From Beijerinckiaceae bacterium (GTDB lineage: Bacteria > Pseudomonadota > Alphaproteobacteria > Rhizobiales > Beijerinckiaceae), in assembly GCA_947380915.1 (NCBI GenBank), contig CANCSY010000183.1:1-6447 (forward strand): DNA of 6,447 nt, written 5' to 3'. Shown in pieces: positions 1 through 6,244 of this stretch. Under the pieces are notes generated by a model. It was not told where the DNA came from and made no database searches. It saw only the letters and a program-made list of their open reading frames with translations. The position numbers were made by a program, and so were the translations under genes. Numbering within the stretch: the stretch's first letter is position 1; each line of letters opens with the position of its first letter.

Positions 1-27
1 TCTCCGTTCCCTTGCAGTGAGGACGCC

Positions 28-1068
28 ATGCGTCGTGGTTTGATGGCCTGGGACCGCGCTGAGGTTCCCGCTTCCGCTCTTGCCGACAGGCGCGCGCGCT
101 TGCGCGCCGAACTCGCCGCCGAGGGCGTCGATGTCTTCGTCGCCTATACGAATATCGCGCGCGGCGGCGCGGTCTGGTGGCTCACGGGCTTCACGCCCTA
201 CTGGAACGAGGGGCTGCTCTACGCCCCCGCCGAGGGCGAGATGATCTTCGCCACCGCCCTGTCGAAGCGCGTGGCCGAATGGATCAGCTCCGTCATGCCC
301 GCAGGCGAGGTCACGACCACGCCGCGCCCTGCCGCTCTCATCGGCGAGCGCATCGCGGTGGATGGCGCCAAGCGCATCGGCATTCTCGAACTCGATGATT
401 TCCCCGCAGGCCATGCGCAGGCGATTCTTCAGGCCGCTCCCGGCGTCGAATTGGTGGATGTTACGCAGGCCTTCGCCCGCGCCCGCAACGCTTCCGACGC
501 TGTCGAGCGCCTGCTGCTGACGAAAGCCGATGCGCTGGCGCAGGCCGCCTGCAACGCCGTGGATGTGACGCAGGCGCAGGCCCGCGACTTCATCGCGCCC
601 GCTGAATCGGTGGCTCGTCTGGGCGGCGCCGAGGAGTGCTTTACTCTTGTGGCGGGCGATCTCGCCGGCAGCCGCGCCTTCGTGCGCACGGAGTCCATGG
701 GCGCGCTGGGCGACATCTTCGCCGCCCGCGTCTCGCTGGCCTACAAGGGCGCCTGGACGCGCCATGTGCGCAGCTTCTCGAAGACGGCTTCCGTGCAGCA
801 GAGTTTCGATCAGGCCCATGCGGCTTTGATGGCTTTCGCGCCGCAGTCCGGCGAGGCGCTGGGCGCAGCGGTGGCGCGTGCTTTTGGCGGCTTCGGCAGG
901 GTTGTGAACTGGGGCGCCGAGCAGCCGCGCGGGTCCTATCCGCTGGCGCCTGTGGCGAACATGGCGGAGACGGCGCAGGGCTTCACGGCCGCCGCGCCCT
1001 TCGTGCTCGATGTCGAGCTGGAGATCGACGGACGCCGCTGGATCGGCGTCCGCATGATCGGTCTTTGA
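28..1068 (+). CDS. M24 (creatinase/aminopeptidase P-like) family protein, probably not a metallopeptidase
   Basis: The 346-residue protein resembles the two-domain creatinase/Xaa-Pro dipeptidase architecture. An N-terminal creatinase-like domain spans about residues 18-150 (R-x-R-L-R near 22-26, 'VDVFVAYTNIARGGAVWWLTG' region at 34-54), followed by a helix rich in Ala/Asp and a C-terminal pita-bread-like domain from about 160. Active M24 enzymes bind two metals through Asp, Asp, His, Glu, Glu. Here the segment that should carry the two Asp (about 230-250, 'AYKGAWTRHVRSF') has none, and the closing Glu strand reads 'GVRMIGL'. Metal-dependent hydrolysis is therefore doubtful, and a binding or structural role is possible. 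The start at 28 is preferred over the in-frame ATG at 43 because GAGGA at 19-23 lies 4 bp upstream. It is convergent with the amidohydrolase gene, 66 bp apart. Family placement is fairly sure; function is unknown. Confidence 0.75.
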   Translation: MRRGLMAWDRAEVPASALADRRARLRAELAAEGVDVFVAYTNIARGGAVWWLTGFTPYWNEGLLYAPAEGEMIFATALSKRVAEWISSVMPAGEVTTTPRPAALIGERIAVDGAKRIGILELDDFPAGHAQAILQAAPGVELVDVTQAFARARNASDAVERLLLTKADALAQAACNAVDVTQAQARDFIAPAESVARLGGAEECFTLVAGDLAGSRAFVRTESMGALGDIFAARVSLAYKGAWTRHVRSFSKTASVQQSFDQAHAALMAFAPQSGEALGAAVARAFGGFGRVVNWGAEQPRGSYPLAPVANMAETAQGFTAAAPFVLDVELEIDGRRWIGVRMIGL

Positions 1069-1090
1069 TCAGGCTGGCGGGGCGGCGCTG

Positions 1091-1109
1091 AGGGCCTTGA
1101 TCGGCCTTT
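1091..1109. terminator. Weak hairpin in the convergent intergenic gap
   Basis: AGGGCC (1091-1096) and GGCCTT (1103-1108) can pair as a 6-bp stem with one G-U pair and a 6-nt loop, followed on the plus strand by only a short T run. It sits between the stops of two convergent genes (1068 and 1135), where a bidirectional terminator would be expected. The stem is short and lacks a proper U tract, so this is tentative. Confidence 0.25.
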
Positions 1110-1134
1110 GCGCACGCCCCGGTTTCGACAAGGC

Positions 1135-2166
1135 TTATTTGGCGAAGGCCATCTCGGGCGCCTTGGCGGGCGCGGGGTCGCGCAGGTTCAGGATTCGCCG
1201 GGCATTGTCATAGAACAGCTTCTGCTTGTCGGCGTCGGAGAGGTCGATCTCCTCGATCAGCTTGAGGCAGGCCGCCGGATCCCAGCAGGGATAGTCGGTG
1301 CCATACATCACCCGGTCGATGCCATAATAGTCGATGGCGAATCTGATGCCCGCGGCATGGGGGCTGACCGTGTCCGTATACATCTGCTTGAGATAGTCGC
1401 TGGCGGGGCGCGGCAGCTTGGCGCCCTTCGTGTTCTTGTCCATGCGGCCGGACTGGTAGGGCAGCGCCCCGCCGGTATGGGACATGATGAGCTTGAGATC
1501 GGGGTGGCGCTCCAGCGTGCCCGAAAGCACGAGGCGCATGGCCGCCACGCTCACCTCGATCACCCGGCCCAGCGACAGATGCAGCGCGCCGTTATAGCCA
1601 TCGAGCATGTGGTTGAAGACGGCGTCGGTGGGATGCATGAACACCGGCAGGCCCAATTCCGCGCAGCGCGCGTAGAACGGCTGCATGCGTTCGGCGTCGA
1701 TGCGCGGATCGGCGCCAATGGAGCCCGGGAGATTCACGCCCATGAGGCCGAGGCGCCCGATGGCGTCCTCCAGCACATCCATGGCGATCTTTTCATCCTG
1801 GAAGGGAATGGCGGCGCTGCCCCAGAAGCGGCCGGGATAACGGCGCTGCGCCCAGGCCATTTCCTCGTTCCACTGAATGGCGAGGTCGCGGCCCTCCTCC
1901 TTCGGCAAGGCGGAGAAATAGACCGAGAAGGGACCGATGGAGCCTACCGCGTCCACGCGATGGCCAAGCTTGTCCATATGTTCGAACTGCTCGTCGAGGT
2001 CGAACCAGTCGGGCCAGCTGTTGAGCACATAATCGGCGCCATCCTGCAACACGCAGGTGTAGCAGCCCTTCTCGTTTGGCTTGGCGTAGGGAATTTCCGT
2101 GCGCTTGCACAGGGTCTCGAAGACCGACCGGGGCCACCAATGGAAATGGGAGTCGATGATATGCAT
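1135..2166 (-). CDS. Amidohydrolase family protein, ACMSD-like (metal-dependent decarboxylase/hydrolase)
   Basis: This 343-residue cytosolic TIM-barrel protein belongs to the amidohydrolase-2 family, which includes 2-amino-3-carboxymuconate-semialdehyde decarboxylase (ACMSD) and related nonoxidative decarboxylases. The metal and catalytic residues are in place: H7-x-H9 in 'DSHFHWWP', H178 in 'VFMHPTD', H230 in 'SHTGGALPYQSGRMD' and D291 in 'YGTDYP'. The spacing matches ACMSD closely. The Arg that grips a substrate carboxylate near residue 51 in ACMSD seems to be Gln here (about residue 60, from a remembered alignment), so the substrate probably differs from ACMS. The ATG at 2166 is backed by GAGGAG at 2175-2180, 8 bp upstream. 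It is the last gene of the minus-strand cluster, 86 bp after the Bug-protein gene. It may decarboxylate or hydrolyse an intermediate made by the upstream oxygenase and dehydrogenase. Family is sure; substrate is unknown. Confidence 0.9.
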   Translation of the reverse strand: MHIIDSHFHWWPRSVFETLCKRTEIPYAKPNEKGCYTCVLQDGADYVLNSWPDWFDLDEQFEHMDKLGHRVDAVGSIGPFSVYFSALPKEEGRDLAIQWNEEMAWAQRRYPGRFWGSAAIPFQDEKIAMDVLEDAIGRLGLMGVNLPGSIGADPRIDAERMQPFYARCAELGLPVFMHPTDAVFNHMLDGYNGALHLSLGRVIEVSVAAMRLVLSGTLERHPDLKLIMSHTGGALPYQSGRMDKNTKGAKLPRPASDYLKQMYTDTVSPHAAGIRFAIDYYGIDRVMYGTDYPCWDPAACLKLIEEIDLSDADKQKLFYDNARRILNLRDPAPAKAPEMAFAK

Positions 2167-2224
2167 GGGGTGGTCTCCTCGCCGGGGGCAAGTCGGGTTC
2201 GCTGTTGATTATGTTACGGCAAAG

Positions 2225-2248
2225 TGCGGCGCGCAGAAAGGCGCCGCA
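2225..2248 (-). terminator. Intercistronic stem-loop after the Bug-protein gene
   Basis: TGCGGCGC (2225-2232) and GCGCCGCA (2241-2248) form a perfect 8-bp GC-rich stem with an 8-nt loop, 4 bp past the Bug-protein stop codon. On the minus strand it is followed by CTTTGCC, which is only a short T run. It could be a leaky terminator or an mRNA-stabilising hairpin that keeps binding-protein mRNA more abundant than the downstream amidohydrolase message, as is known for other binding-protein operons. The inverted repeat is directly visible; the role is inferred. Confidence 0.5.
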
Positions 2249-2252
2249 GCCC

Positions 2253-3266
2253 TCATTTCGCCTGGCCAAGGCGCCGGTATTCGCTGACGACCTCAGGCGT
2301 GGCGGACTCGGCCAACCGCGCGATGATCTTCTCCAGCTCGGGCGCGGGAATGGGCGCGCCAACAGGCTCCCCTATGGTCGCCGCATCCTTGCGGAAGTCC
2401 GCGTCGTTGCACATTTCGATGAAGGCCTTGCGCAGGATCTCGAGGCGGTCGGTCGGGATGCCCGGCGGGCCCACCACCATAAGGCCGGTGTCGTCATAGG
2501 CCGTAAAGAGGCTGAGCACGGGCTGATCCTTGGCGGGCACAAGATCGGCCAGCACAGCCATGCCCTTCACGATTCGCTTGGACTGCAGGATCGGCACGAC
2601 CACGCGCTTTTCCACGAGATCCGGCCGTTTGGCGAAACTGTCTTCGGGCGTGAAATAGGCGCCAGCCTCGCCCTGCTCCAGAGCCATCAGCGAGCGCGCA
2701 GAAGAGTTGTAGCCGAGCACCGTGCGCAGTGGGTAGCCATATTCGGCCAGCATATTGGGTACGGTGACCGTGGAGGTGCCCGCGCCAATGCCTGCGGCGG
2801 GAATCTTCGTCGGATATTTCTTCAGCTCTTCGGGGGTCGAGATATTCAGATCGCCGCGCAGATAGAGCAGCGTATTGTTGACGCCGGTGCTGCCGATATA
2901 GCTGAACTTGACGGGATCGAAGGTCACGCCCTGGCTCTTGACGATGCCCTCGACAAACCAGCTGCGGCCGGGCAGGCCGATGGTCAGGCCATCGGCGGCC
3001 GCGCGCCGTCCCAGATGATTGCCCGAGATGACGCCGCCGGCGCCCTCCATGTTCTGGGGGACCATCTCCGGCTTGCCCGGAATGAAACGGGAGAGATGGC
3101 GCACGATCAGGCGCGAGGCGGAATCGACGCCGCCGCCGGGGCCATAGCCGATGATGAAGGTGACGGTCTTGCCCTTGAAGAAATCGGGCGCTTCCCCCTG
3201 CGCCAGGGCGGGCGCGGCGGCGAACAAGCCCGCCAGCAGGACAGCGGCTGCCTGAATCTGTCTCAT
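2253..3266 (-). CDS. Bug/TctC-family tripartite tricarboxylate transporter substrate-binding protein
   Basis: The 337-residue product is a periplasmic receptor of the Bug (TctC) family, which captures carboxylates and other small molecules, usually for a TctA/TctB membrane permease. A Sec signal peptide is clear: MRQ, a hydrophobic core at about 6-18, then 'APALA' with likely cleavage after residue 22. The mature start 'FFKGKTVTFIIGYGPGGGVDSASRLI' (29-54) and 'GAGGVISGNHL' (75-85) are family hallmarks, as is the 'GPPGIPTDRLEILRKAF' stretch (266-282). An upstream in-frame start at 3323 was rejected: the ATG at 3266 begins the signal peptide and has GAGGGGG at 3274-3280, 7 bp upstream. Its ATG overlaps the TGA of the dehydrogenase gene (ATGA, 3263-3266), which implies translational coupling. 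No TctA or TctB gene lies in the window. The ligand cannot be predicted. Confidence 0.93.
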   Translation of the reverse strand: MRQIQAAAVLLAGLFAAAPALAQGEAPDFFKGKTVTFIIGYGPGGGVDSASRLIVRHLSRFIPGKPEMVPQNMEGAGGVISGNHLGRRAAADGLTIGLPGRSWFVEGIVKSQGVTFDPVKFSYIGSTGVNNTLLYLRGDLNISTPEELKKYPTKIPAAGIGAGTSTVTVPNMLAEYGYPLRTVLGYNSSARSLMALEQGEAGAYFTPEDSFAKRPDLVEKRVVVPILQSKRIVKGMAVLADLVPAKDQPVLSLFTAYDDTGLMVVGPPGIPTDRLEILRKAFIEMCNDADFRKDAATIGEPVGAPIPAPELEKIIARLAESATPEVVSEYRRLGQAK

Positions 3267-4237
3267 GGTGTTTCCCCCTCGTGTTTCTTCATGTTGGGCG
3301 CATGCCCATTGGTCTGCCGCCATTCGATGATGGAGTCCACCACCCGAGCGAAGAACTCGCGATAGGATTCCTCCGTCACAAAGCCGATATGGGGCGTCAG
3401 GATCGTGTTGGGCAGGCTGCGCACCGGGTGGTCGGCGGGCAGGGGCTCGGGCTCGAAGACATCAAGGGCTGCGCCGGCGATGACGCCATCGCGCAGGGCC
3501 TGGGCCAGCGCGTCCTGATCGATGATCGCCGCGCGCGAGGTGTTCACCAGTACGGCGCTGGGTTTCATCATGGCGAGCTCCGCCGCGCCGATGAGGCCAC
3601 GGCTGCGCGGCCCCAGCTTCAGGTGGATGCTGACCACATCGGCGCGGCGCAGAAGCTCTTCCTTCGACACCGGTTCGACGCCCAGATCGCGCGCCCGTTG
3701 CGGGTCGAGATTGGCGCTCCAGGCGATCACTGGCATGTCGAAGGCCAGGCCATAGCGCGCCACGCGCGCCCCCAGCGTGCCAAGCCCGATGAGGCCCAGC
3801 GTGCGGCCCCCCAGCCGGAAGCCGACGCTCGTCTGCCAGCGGCCCTCCCGCATGTTGCGATCCTCGACCGTGATCTGGCGCGCCAGCCCCAGCACCATGG
3901 CCCAGGTCAGCTCCGCCGCCGAATAGGAGGCGCGGGGGGAGGTCAGCGTCACTGGAATGCCCCGCTCCTGCGCCGCCTCCTTGTCGATCACCTGGGTATG
4001 GGAGCCGGTGACGGCGATCAGCTTGAGGCGCGGCAGGGCTTCGATGAGGGTGCGCGGCAGCGCCATGCGCTCGCGCATGATGCAGAGGACATCAAAAGCG
4101 GCGAGCTCATCAGCCGCCTCGGCCTCGCTGAGGTGACGGTTGAAACTGACAATCTCCGCATCCGGCCCGATGCGCGACCAGTCGGTCATGCTGCGGGCGA
4201 CGGATTGGTAATCATCGAGGATGGCGATGCGCAACAT
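3263..4237 (-). CDS. D-2-hydroxyacid dehydrogenase family protein
   Basis: This 324-residue cytosolic NAD(P)-dependent oxidoreductase should interconvert a D-2-hydroxy acid and a 2-oxo acid. The nucleotide-binding loop is G151-L-G153-T-L-G156. The catalytic triad is R235 ('VNTSRAAI'), E264 ('DVFEPEP') and H283 ('TPHIGF'), with Arg-to-Glu spacing like that of phosphoglycerate dehydrogenase. The segment after the second Rossmann strand reads 'VIAWSANLDPQRA', without the usual early acidic residue, so preference for NAD or NADP is unclear. Length is normal for the family. I chose ATG at 4237 over a TTG at 4249: GAGGT (4243-4247) sits 5 bp upstream and overlaps the stop of the dioxygenase gene, and 'MLRIAILDDYQ' is a natural family N-terminus. 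It lies 8 bp after the dioxygenase gene and overlaps the Bug-protein gene by 4 bp. Family sure, substrate unknown. Confidence 0.92.
   Translation of the reverse strand: MLRIAILDDYQSVARSMTDWSRIGPDAEIVSFNRHLSEAEAADELAAFDVLCIMRERMALPRTLIEALPRLKLIAVTGSHTQVIDKEAAQERGIPVTLTSPRASYSAAELTWAMVLGLARQITVEDRNMREGRWQTSVGFRLGGRTLGLIGLGTLGARVARYGLAFDMPVIAWSANLDPQRARDLGVEPVSKEELLRRADVVSIHLKLGPRSRGLIGAAELAMMKPSAVLVNTSRAAIIDQDALAQALRDGVIAGAALDVFEPEPLPADHPVRSLPNTILTPHIGFVTEESYREFFARVVDSIIEWRQTNGHAPNMKKHEGETP
3274..3280 (-). promoter_or_regulatory. Ribosome binding site of the Bug-protein gene
   Basis: GAGGGGG on the minus strand, 7 bp upstream of the ATG at 3266 and inside the end of the dehydrogenase gene. It favours this start, which begins the signal peptide, over the upstream in-frame start at 3323. 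Confidence 0.6.
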
Positions 4238-4242
4238 GGCGG

Positions 4243-4247
4243 ACCTC
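4243..4247 (-). promoter_or_regulatory. Ribosome binding site of the D-2-hydroxyacid dehydrogenase gene
   Basis: GAGGT on the minus strand overlaps the TGA stop of the upstream dioxygenase gene (4246-4248) and is 5 bp from the ATG at 4237. It decides the start against the TTG at 4249. A terminating ribosome would be delivered directly to this site, so the two genes are probably coupled. Confidence 0.6.
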
Positions 4248-5298
4248 AATCGGACAAAGCGCCGGTGGACTCATAGATATATTTGCCCGTGCGCGAAGGG
4301 AAGCCGCCGCGCACCTCGCCGCCTTTGCGGTCCTGATAGATGGTCGAGAGCGCATCGGACAGGGGGCGGCTGTTGGGCACGGAGAGCCACATGCGCAGCA
4401 GGTGCCGCTTGCGGTCCGTCTCCTCGTAATCGTCAAAAGCGGTGCGCGAATGCAGCGCCACGTGGTTGTTGACGAATTGCAGGTCGCCGGGCTTGAACAT
4501 GAAGGTGAAGTGGAAGTCCTCGCTCCAGGCCAGCTCATCAAAAGCGTCCAGCGCCTCGATCTGGATCGGCGTCAGGCGCGGCGCCTCGGGGAAGCGCTGG
4601 CCTGATTTGATATGCACGCGCACATAGCGGCAGGACAGCTTGCCGTCCTTCATGGAGAAAAGGGGCTGCTGGTAATGGGGCGTTCCGCCAATGGGCTCCT
4701 GCGTCTGCCAGCTCCAGGTGAAGGGCTGGTGCAGCACTTCCAGCAAATCGGGCCGCGTGCGCGCCAGATGATTGTGAATGGCGTGGGAACTCGCCAGCAG
4801 GCTGAGGCCGCCCGCCTTGGCCACGCGCAGAACCATCAGGCCCACGACATCGCAGGTGTCGGTGTGGAAGGTGAGGCGCTGATTGGATTTGTAGCCGCGC
4901 CCCTGCGGACTGTTCACATCCACGCCGACATCGCGGACATCGCCAAGCAGATCGCCATCCTTGCTCTGGGACACCGCCGTGCCCATGTGCTTGCCGATGC
5001 CCCAATACATCAGCCGCAAGGTGGACTTGTCATAGCCATCCACATTGATGCCGCGAAACTGGTAGATGCCCAGCCCTTCCTCAAGAAAGGTGCGCGCATG
5101 GGTGAGGCGTTGCGAGACCAGCGGAAGCGGGAAATCCGCAGCGGTCAGCGTTTCCAGCGTCTTGCCGCAGGCGAGCGCATGGCGCGTGGCTGATTCGATC
5201 TCGGCGATTTCTTCAGGTGTGAATTCGTGGATCCAGTCCGTGCGTTTGGCCACATCCGGGCCGCGCCAATCGGCCGGGCTTTCGATGACAGAATGCAT
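4246..5298 (-). CDS. TauD/TfdA family Fe(II)/2-oxoglutarate-dependent dioxygenase
   Basis: The 350-residue protein is a cytosolic oxygenase that would couple oxidative decarboxylation of 2-oxoglutarate to hydroxylation or cleavage of a substrate. The iron-binding facial triad is visible as H145-x-D147 ('LTFHTDTCDVVGL') and H283 ('NHVALHSRTAF'). R302 in 'HLLRMWLS' fits the Arg that binds the 2-oxoglutarate carboxylate. Other typical stretches are 'GLGIYQFRGINVD' (75-87) and 'FMFKPGDLQFVNNHV' (266-280). All catalytic residues are present, so it should be active. The ATG at 5298 has GAGGAG at 5307-5312, 8 bp upstream. It is the first gene of the minus-strand cluster and faces the divergent intergenic region, which should hold its promoter. 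It is longer than taurine dioxygenase and I do not assign it to TauD itself; the substrate is unknown. Confidence 0.92.
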   Translation of the reverse strand: MHSVIESPADWRGPDVAKRTDWIHEFTPEEIAEIESATRHALACGKTLETLTAADFPLPLVSQRLTHARTFLEEGLGIYQFRGINVDGYDKSTLRLMYWGIGKHMGTAVSQSKDGDLLGDVRDVGVDVNSPQGRGYKSNQRLTFHTDTCDVVGLMVLRVAKAGGLSLLASSHAIHNHLARTRPDLLEVLHQPFTWSWQTQEPIGGTPHYQQPLFSMKDGKLSCRYVRVHIKSGQRFPEAPRLTPIQIEALDAFDELAWSEDFHFTFMFKPGDLQFVNNHVALHSRTAFDDYEETDRKRHLLRMWLSVPNSRPLSDALSTIYQDRKGGEVRGGFPSRTGKYIYESTGALSD

Positions 5299-5332
5299 AT
5301 GCTCGTCTCCTCGCGGACGGCGTGCTTTCGCA

Positions 5333-5369
5333 CATGCCGATCCCTACCGTTTCGCCTTATGGCGGCATG
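5333..5369. repeat. Spaced inverted repeat, possible operator
   Basis: CATGCCG (5333-5339) and CGGCATG (5363-5369) are perfect 7-bp inverted arms whose centres are 30 bp apart, about three helical turns. The location upstream of the dioxygenase start would suit a dimeric regulator binding site. The match is directly visible; the function is inference, and 7-bp arms can arise by chance in GC-rich DNA. Confidence 0.3.
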
Positions 5370-5487
5370 AATGACGCACGGGGGCGCCAAGCGCAAGTCG
5401 AACGCGTCTTTCGGGACACATGTTGCGCGATATGCTAAAGGGCCCGCGCGGGCGGCGGAAGCTTTCTGGTCGAAGCCTCACCATTGC

Positions 5488-5492
5488 AGGAG
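5488..5492 (+). promoter_or_regulatory. Ribosome binding site of queC
   Basis: AGGAG, 8 bp upstream of the ATG at 5501. It fixes this start over the in-frame ATG at 5420, whose extra 27 residues look unlike any QueC N-terminus. Confidence 0.7.
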
Positions 5493-5500
5493 TTTGCACG

Positions 5501-6205
5501 ATGTCGTCACGCGCGCTCGTTCTGTTCTCCGGCGGGCAGGATTCCACCACCTGCCTGGCCTGGGCGCTGGACCGTTTCGATCATGTGGAAACCCTGGGTT
5601 TCGATTATGGCCAGCGCCATCGTGTCGAGCTGGATTGCCGCGCGACCCTGCGCAGCGCCCTCGCGTCCATGAACCCCGCATGGGCCGCGCGGCTGGGCGA
5701 GGACCACACCATTGAAGTTGGCGCCATAGGGCAGGTCTCACAGAGCGCATTGACCCGGGACATGGCCATCGAAATGGCGGAGGATGGCCTGCCCAACACC
5801 TTCGTGCCCGGCCGCAACCTCATCTTTCTCACCTTCGCAGCGGCTTTGGCCTATCGGCGCGGGACCCGGCATATCGTGGGGGGCATGTGCGAGACCGATT
5901 TCTCCGGCTATCCCGATTGCCGCGACGATACGGTGAAGGCCATGCAGGTGGCGCTCAACCTTGGCATGAACCAGCGCTTCGTGCTGGAAACCCCGCTCAT
6001 GTGGATCGACAAGGCGCAGACCTGGCGTCTGGCGGAACAGCTTGGCGGGGCGGCGCTGGTCGATCTCATCCAGCGCGAGACCCACACCTGTTATCTCGGC
6101 GAGCGGGGCGGTCTGCATGAGTGGGGTCACGGCTGCGGCCATTGCCCAGCCTGCCAATTGCGGGCGGACGGCTTCGCCCGTTACGCCGCCGGTCGATCCG
6201 GCTGA
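5501..6205 (+). CDS. queC: 7-cyano-7-deazaguanine synthase QueC
   Basis: QueC uses ATP and ammonia to convert 7-carboxy-7-deazaguanine to preQ0, a late step toward queuosine in tRNA wobble positions. The 234-residue protein has normal family length. It opens with the PP-loop ATP-pyrophosphatase motif '[13 protein letters not shown]' (7-19), then '[11 protein letters not shown]' (34-44), '[10 protein letters not shown]' (101-110) and '[12 protein letters not shown]' (130-141). The C-terminal zinc site is complete: C197, C212, C215 and C218 in a C-x14-C-x2-C-x2-C pattern. The start at 5501 is set by the SGGQDS-proximal N-terminus and AGGAG 8 bp upstream. It is divergent from the dioxygenase cluster. 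No queD, queE or queF lies in the window. The downstream flavoprotein gene starts 39 bp after its stop and may be co-transcribed. Confidence 0.97.
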   Translation: MSSRALVLFSGGQDSTTCLAWALDRFDHVETLGFDYGQRHRVELDCRATLRSALASMNPAWAARLGEDHTIEVGAIGQVSQSALTRDMAIEMAEDGLPNTFVPGRNLIFLTFAAALAYRRGTRHIVGGMCETDFSGYPDCRDDTVKAMQVALNLGMNQRFVLETPLMWIDKAQTWRLAEQLGGAALVDLIQRETHTCYLGERGGLHEWGHGCGHCPACQLRADGFARYAAGRSG

Positions 6206-6244
6206 GTTCGCGCGCCGTATCTTGTCCAGCGACAGGGGCGAGCG

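Larger units (their letters stand above)
5299..5500. other. Divergent intergenic region between the dioxygenase gene and queC
   Basis: This 202-bp gap should carry the promoters of both the minus-strand cluster and queC. It holds a spaced inverted repeat (5333-5369), a small GAAA-loop hairpin (5322-5333) in the dioxygenase leader, and a 12-bp GC palindrome (5442-5453). A possible -10-like TATGCT lies at 5431-5436 for queC, without a convincing -35. I could not fit a preQ1 riboswitch consensus here. Confidence 0.6.

Noticed and set aside
11..20. TGA at 18-20 as the stop of an upstream gene
   Set aside because: Only about six codons would be visible before it, too few to support a coding call, although a tightly packed upstream gene is plausible.
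1108..2208. Long plus-strand open frame (366 codons) opposite the amidohydrolase gene
   Set aside because: It is antisense to a gene with intact catalytic motifs and a good ribosome binding site. Its translation shows no recognisable domain, and such frames are common opposite GC-rich genes.
2205..3365. Plus-strand open frame (386 codons) opposite the Bug-protein gene
   Set aside because: It is longer than the real gene, but its translation is low-complexity, Arg/Ala/Gly/His-rich and domain-free. The minus strand carries a signal peptide and family motifs.
3281..4276. Plus-strand open frame (331 codons) opposite the hydroxyacid dehydrogenase gene
   Set aside because: It is a shadow frame: the minus-strand product has the full Rossmann motif and catalytic triad, while the plus-strand product resembles nothing.
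5420..5500. Extended N-terminus of queC from the ATG at 5420
   Set aside because: The extra 27 residues are not QueC-like. The ATG at 5501 has a strong ribosome binding site and gives the normal family length.
5380..5500. preQ1 riboswitch upstream of queC
   Set aside because: This would be a plausible control element for a queuosine gene, but I could not find the conserved stem and A-rich pseudoknot tail. A covariance-model search would settle it.
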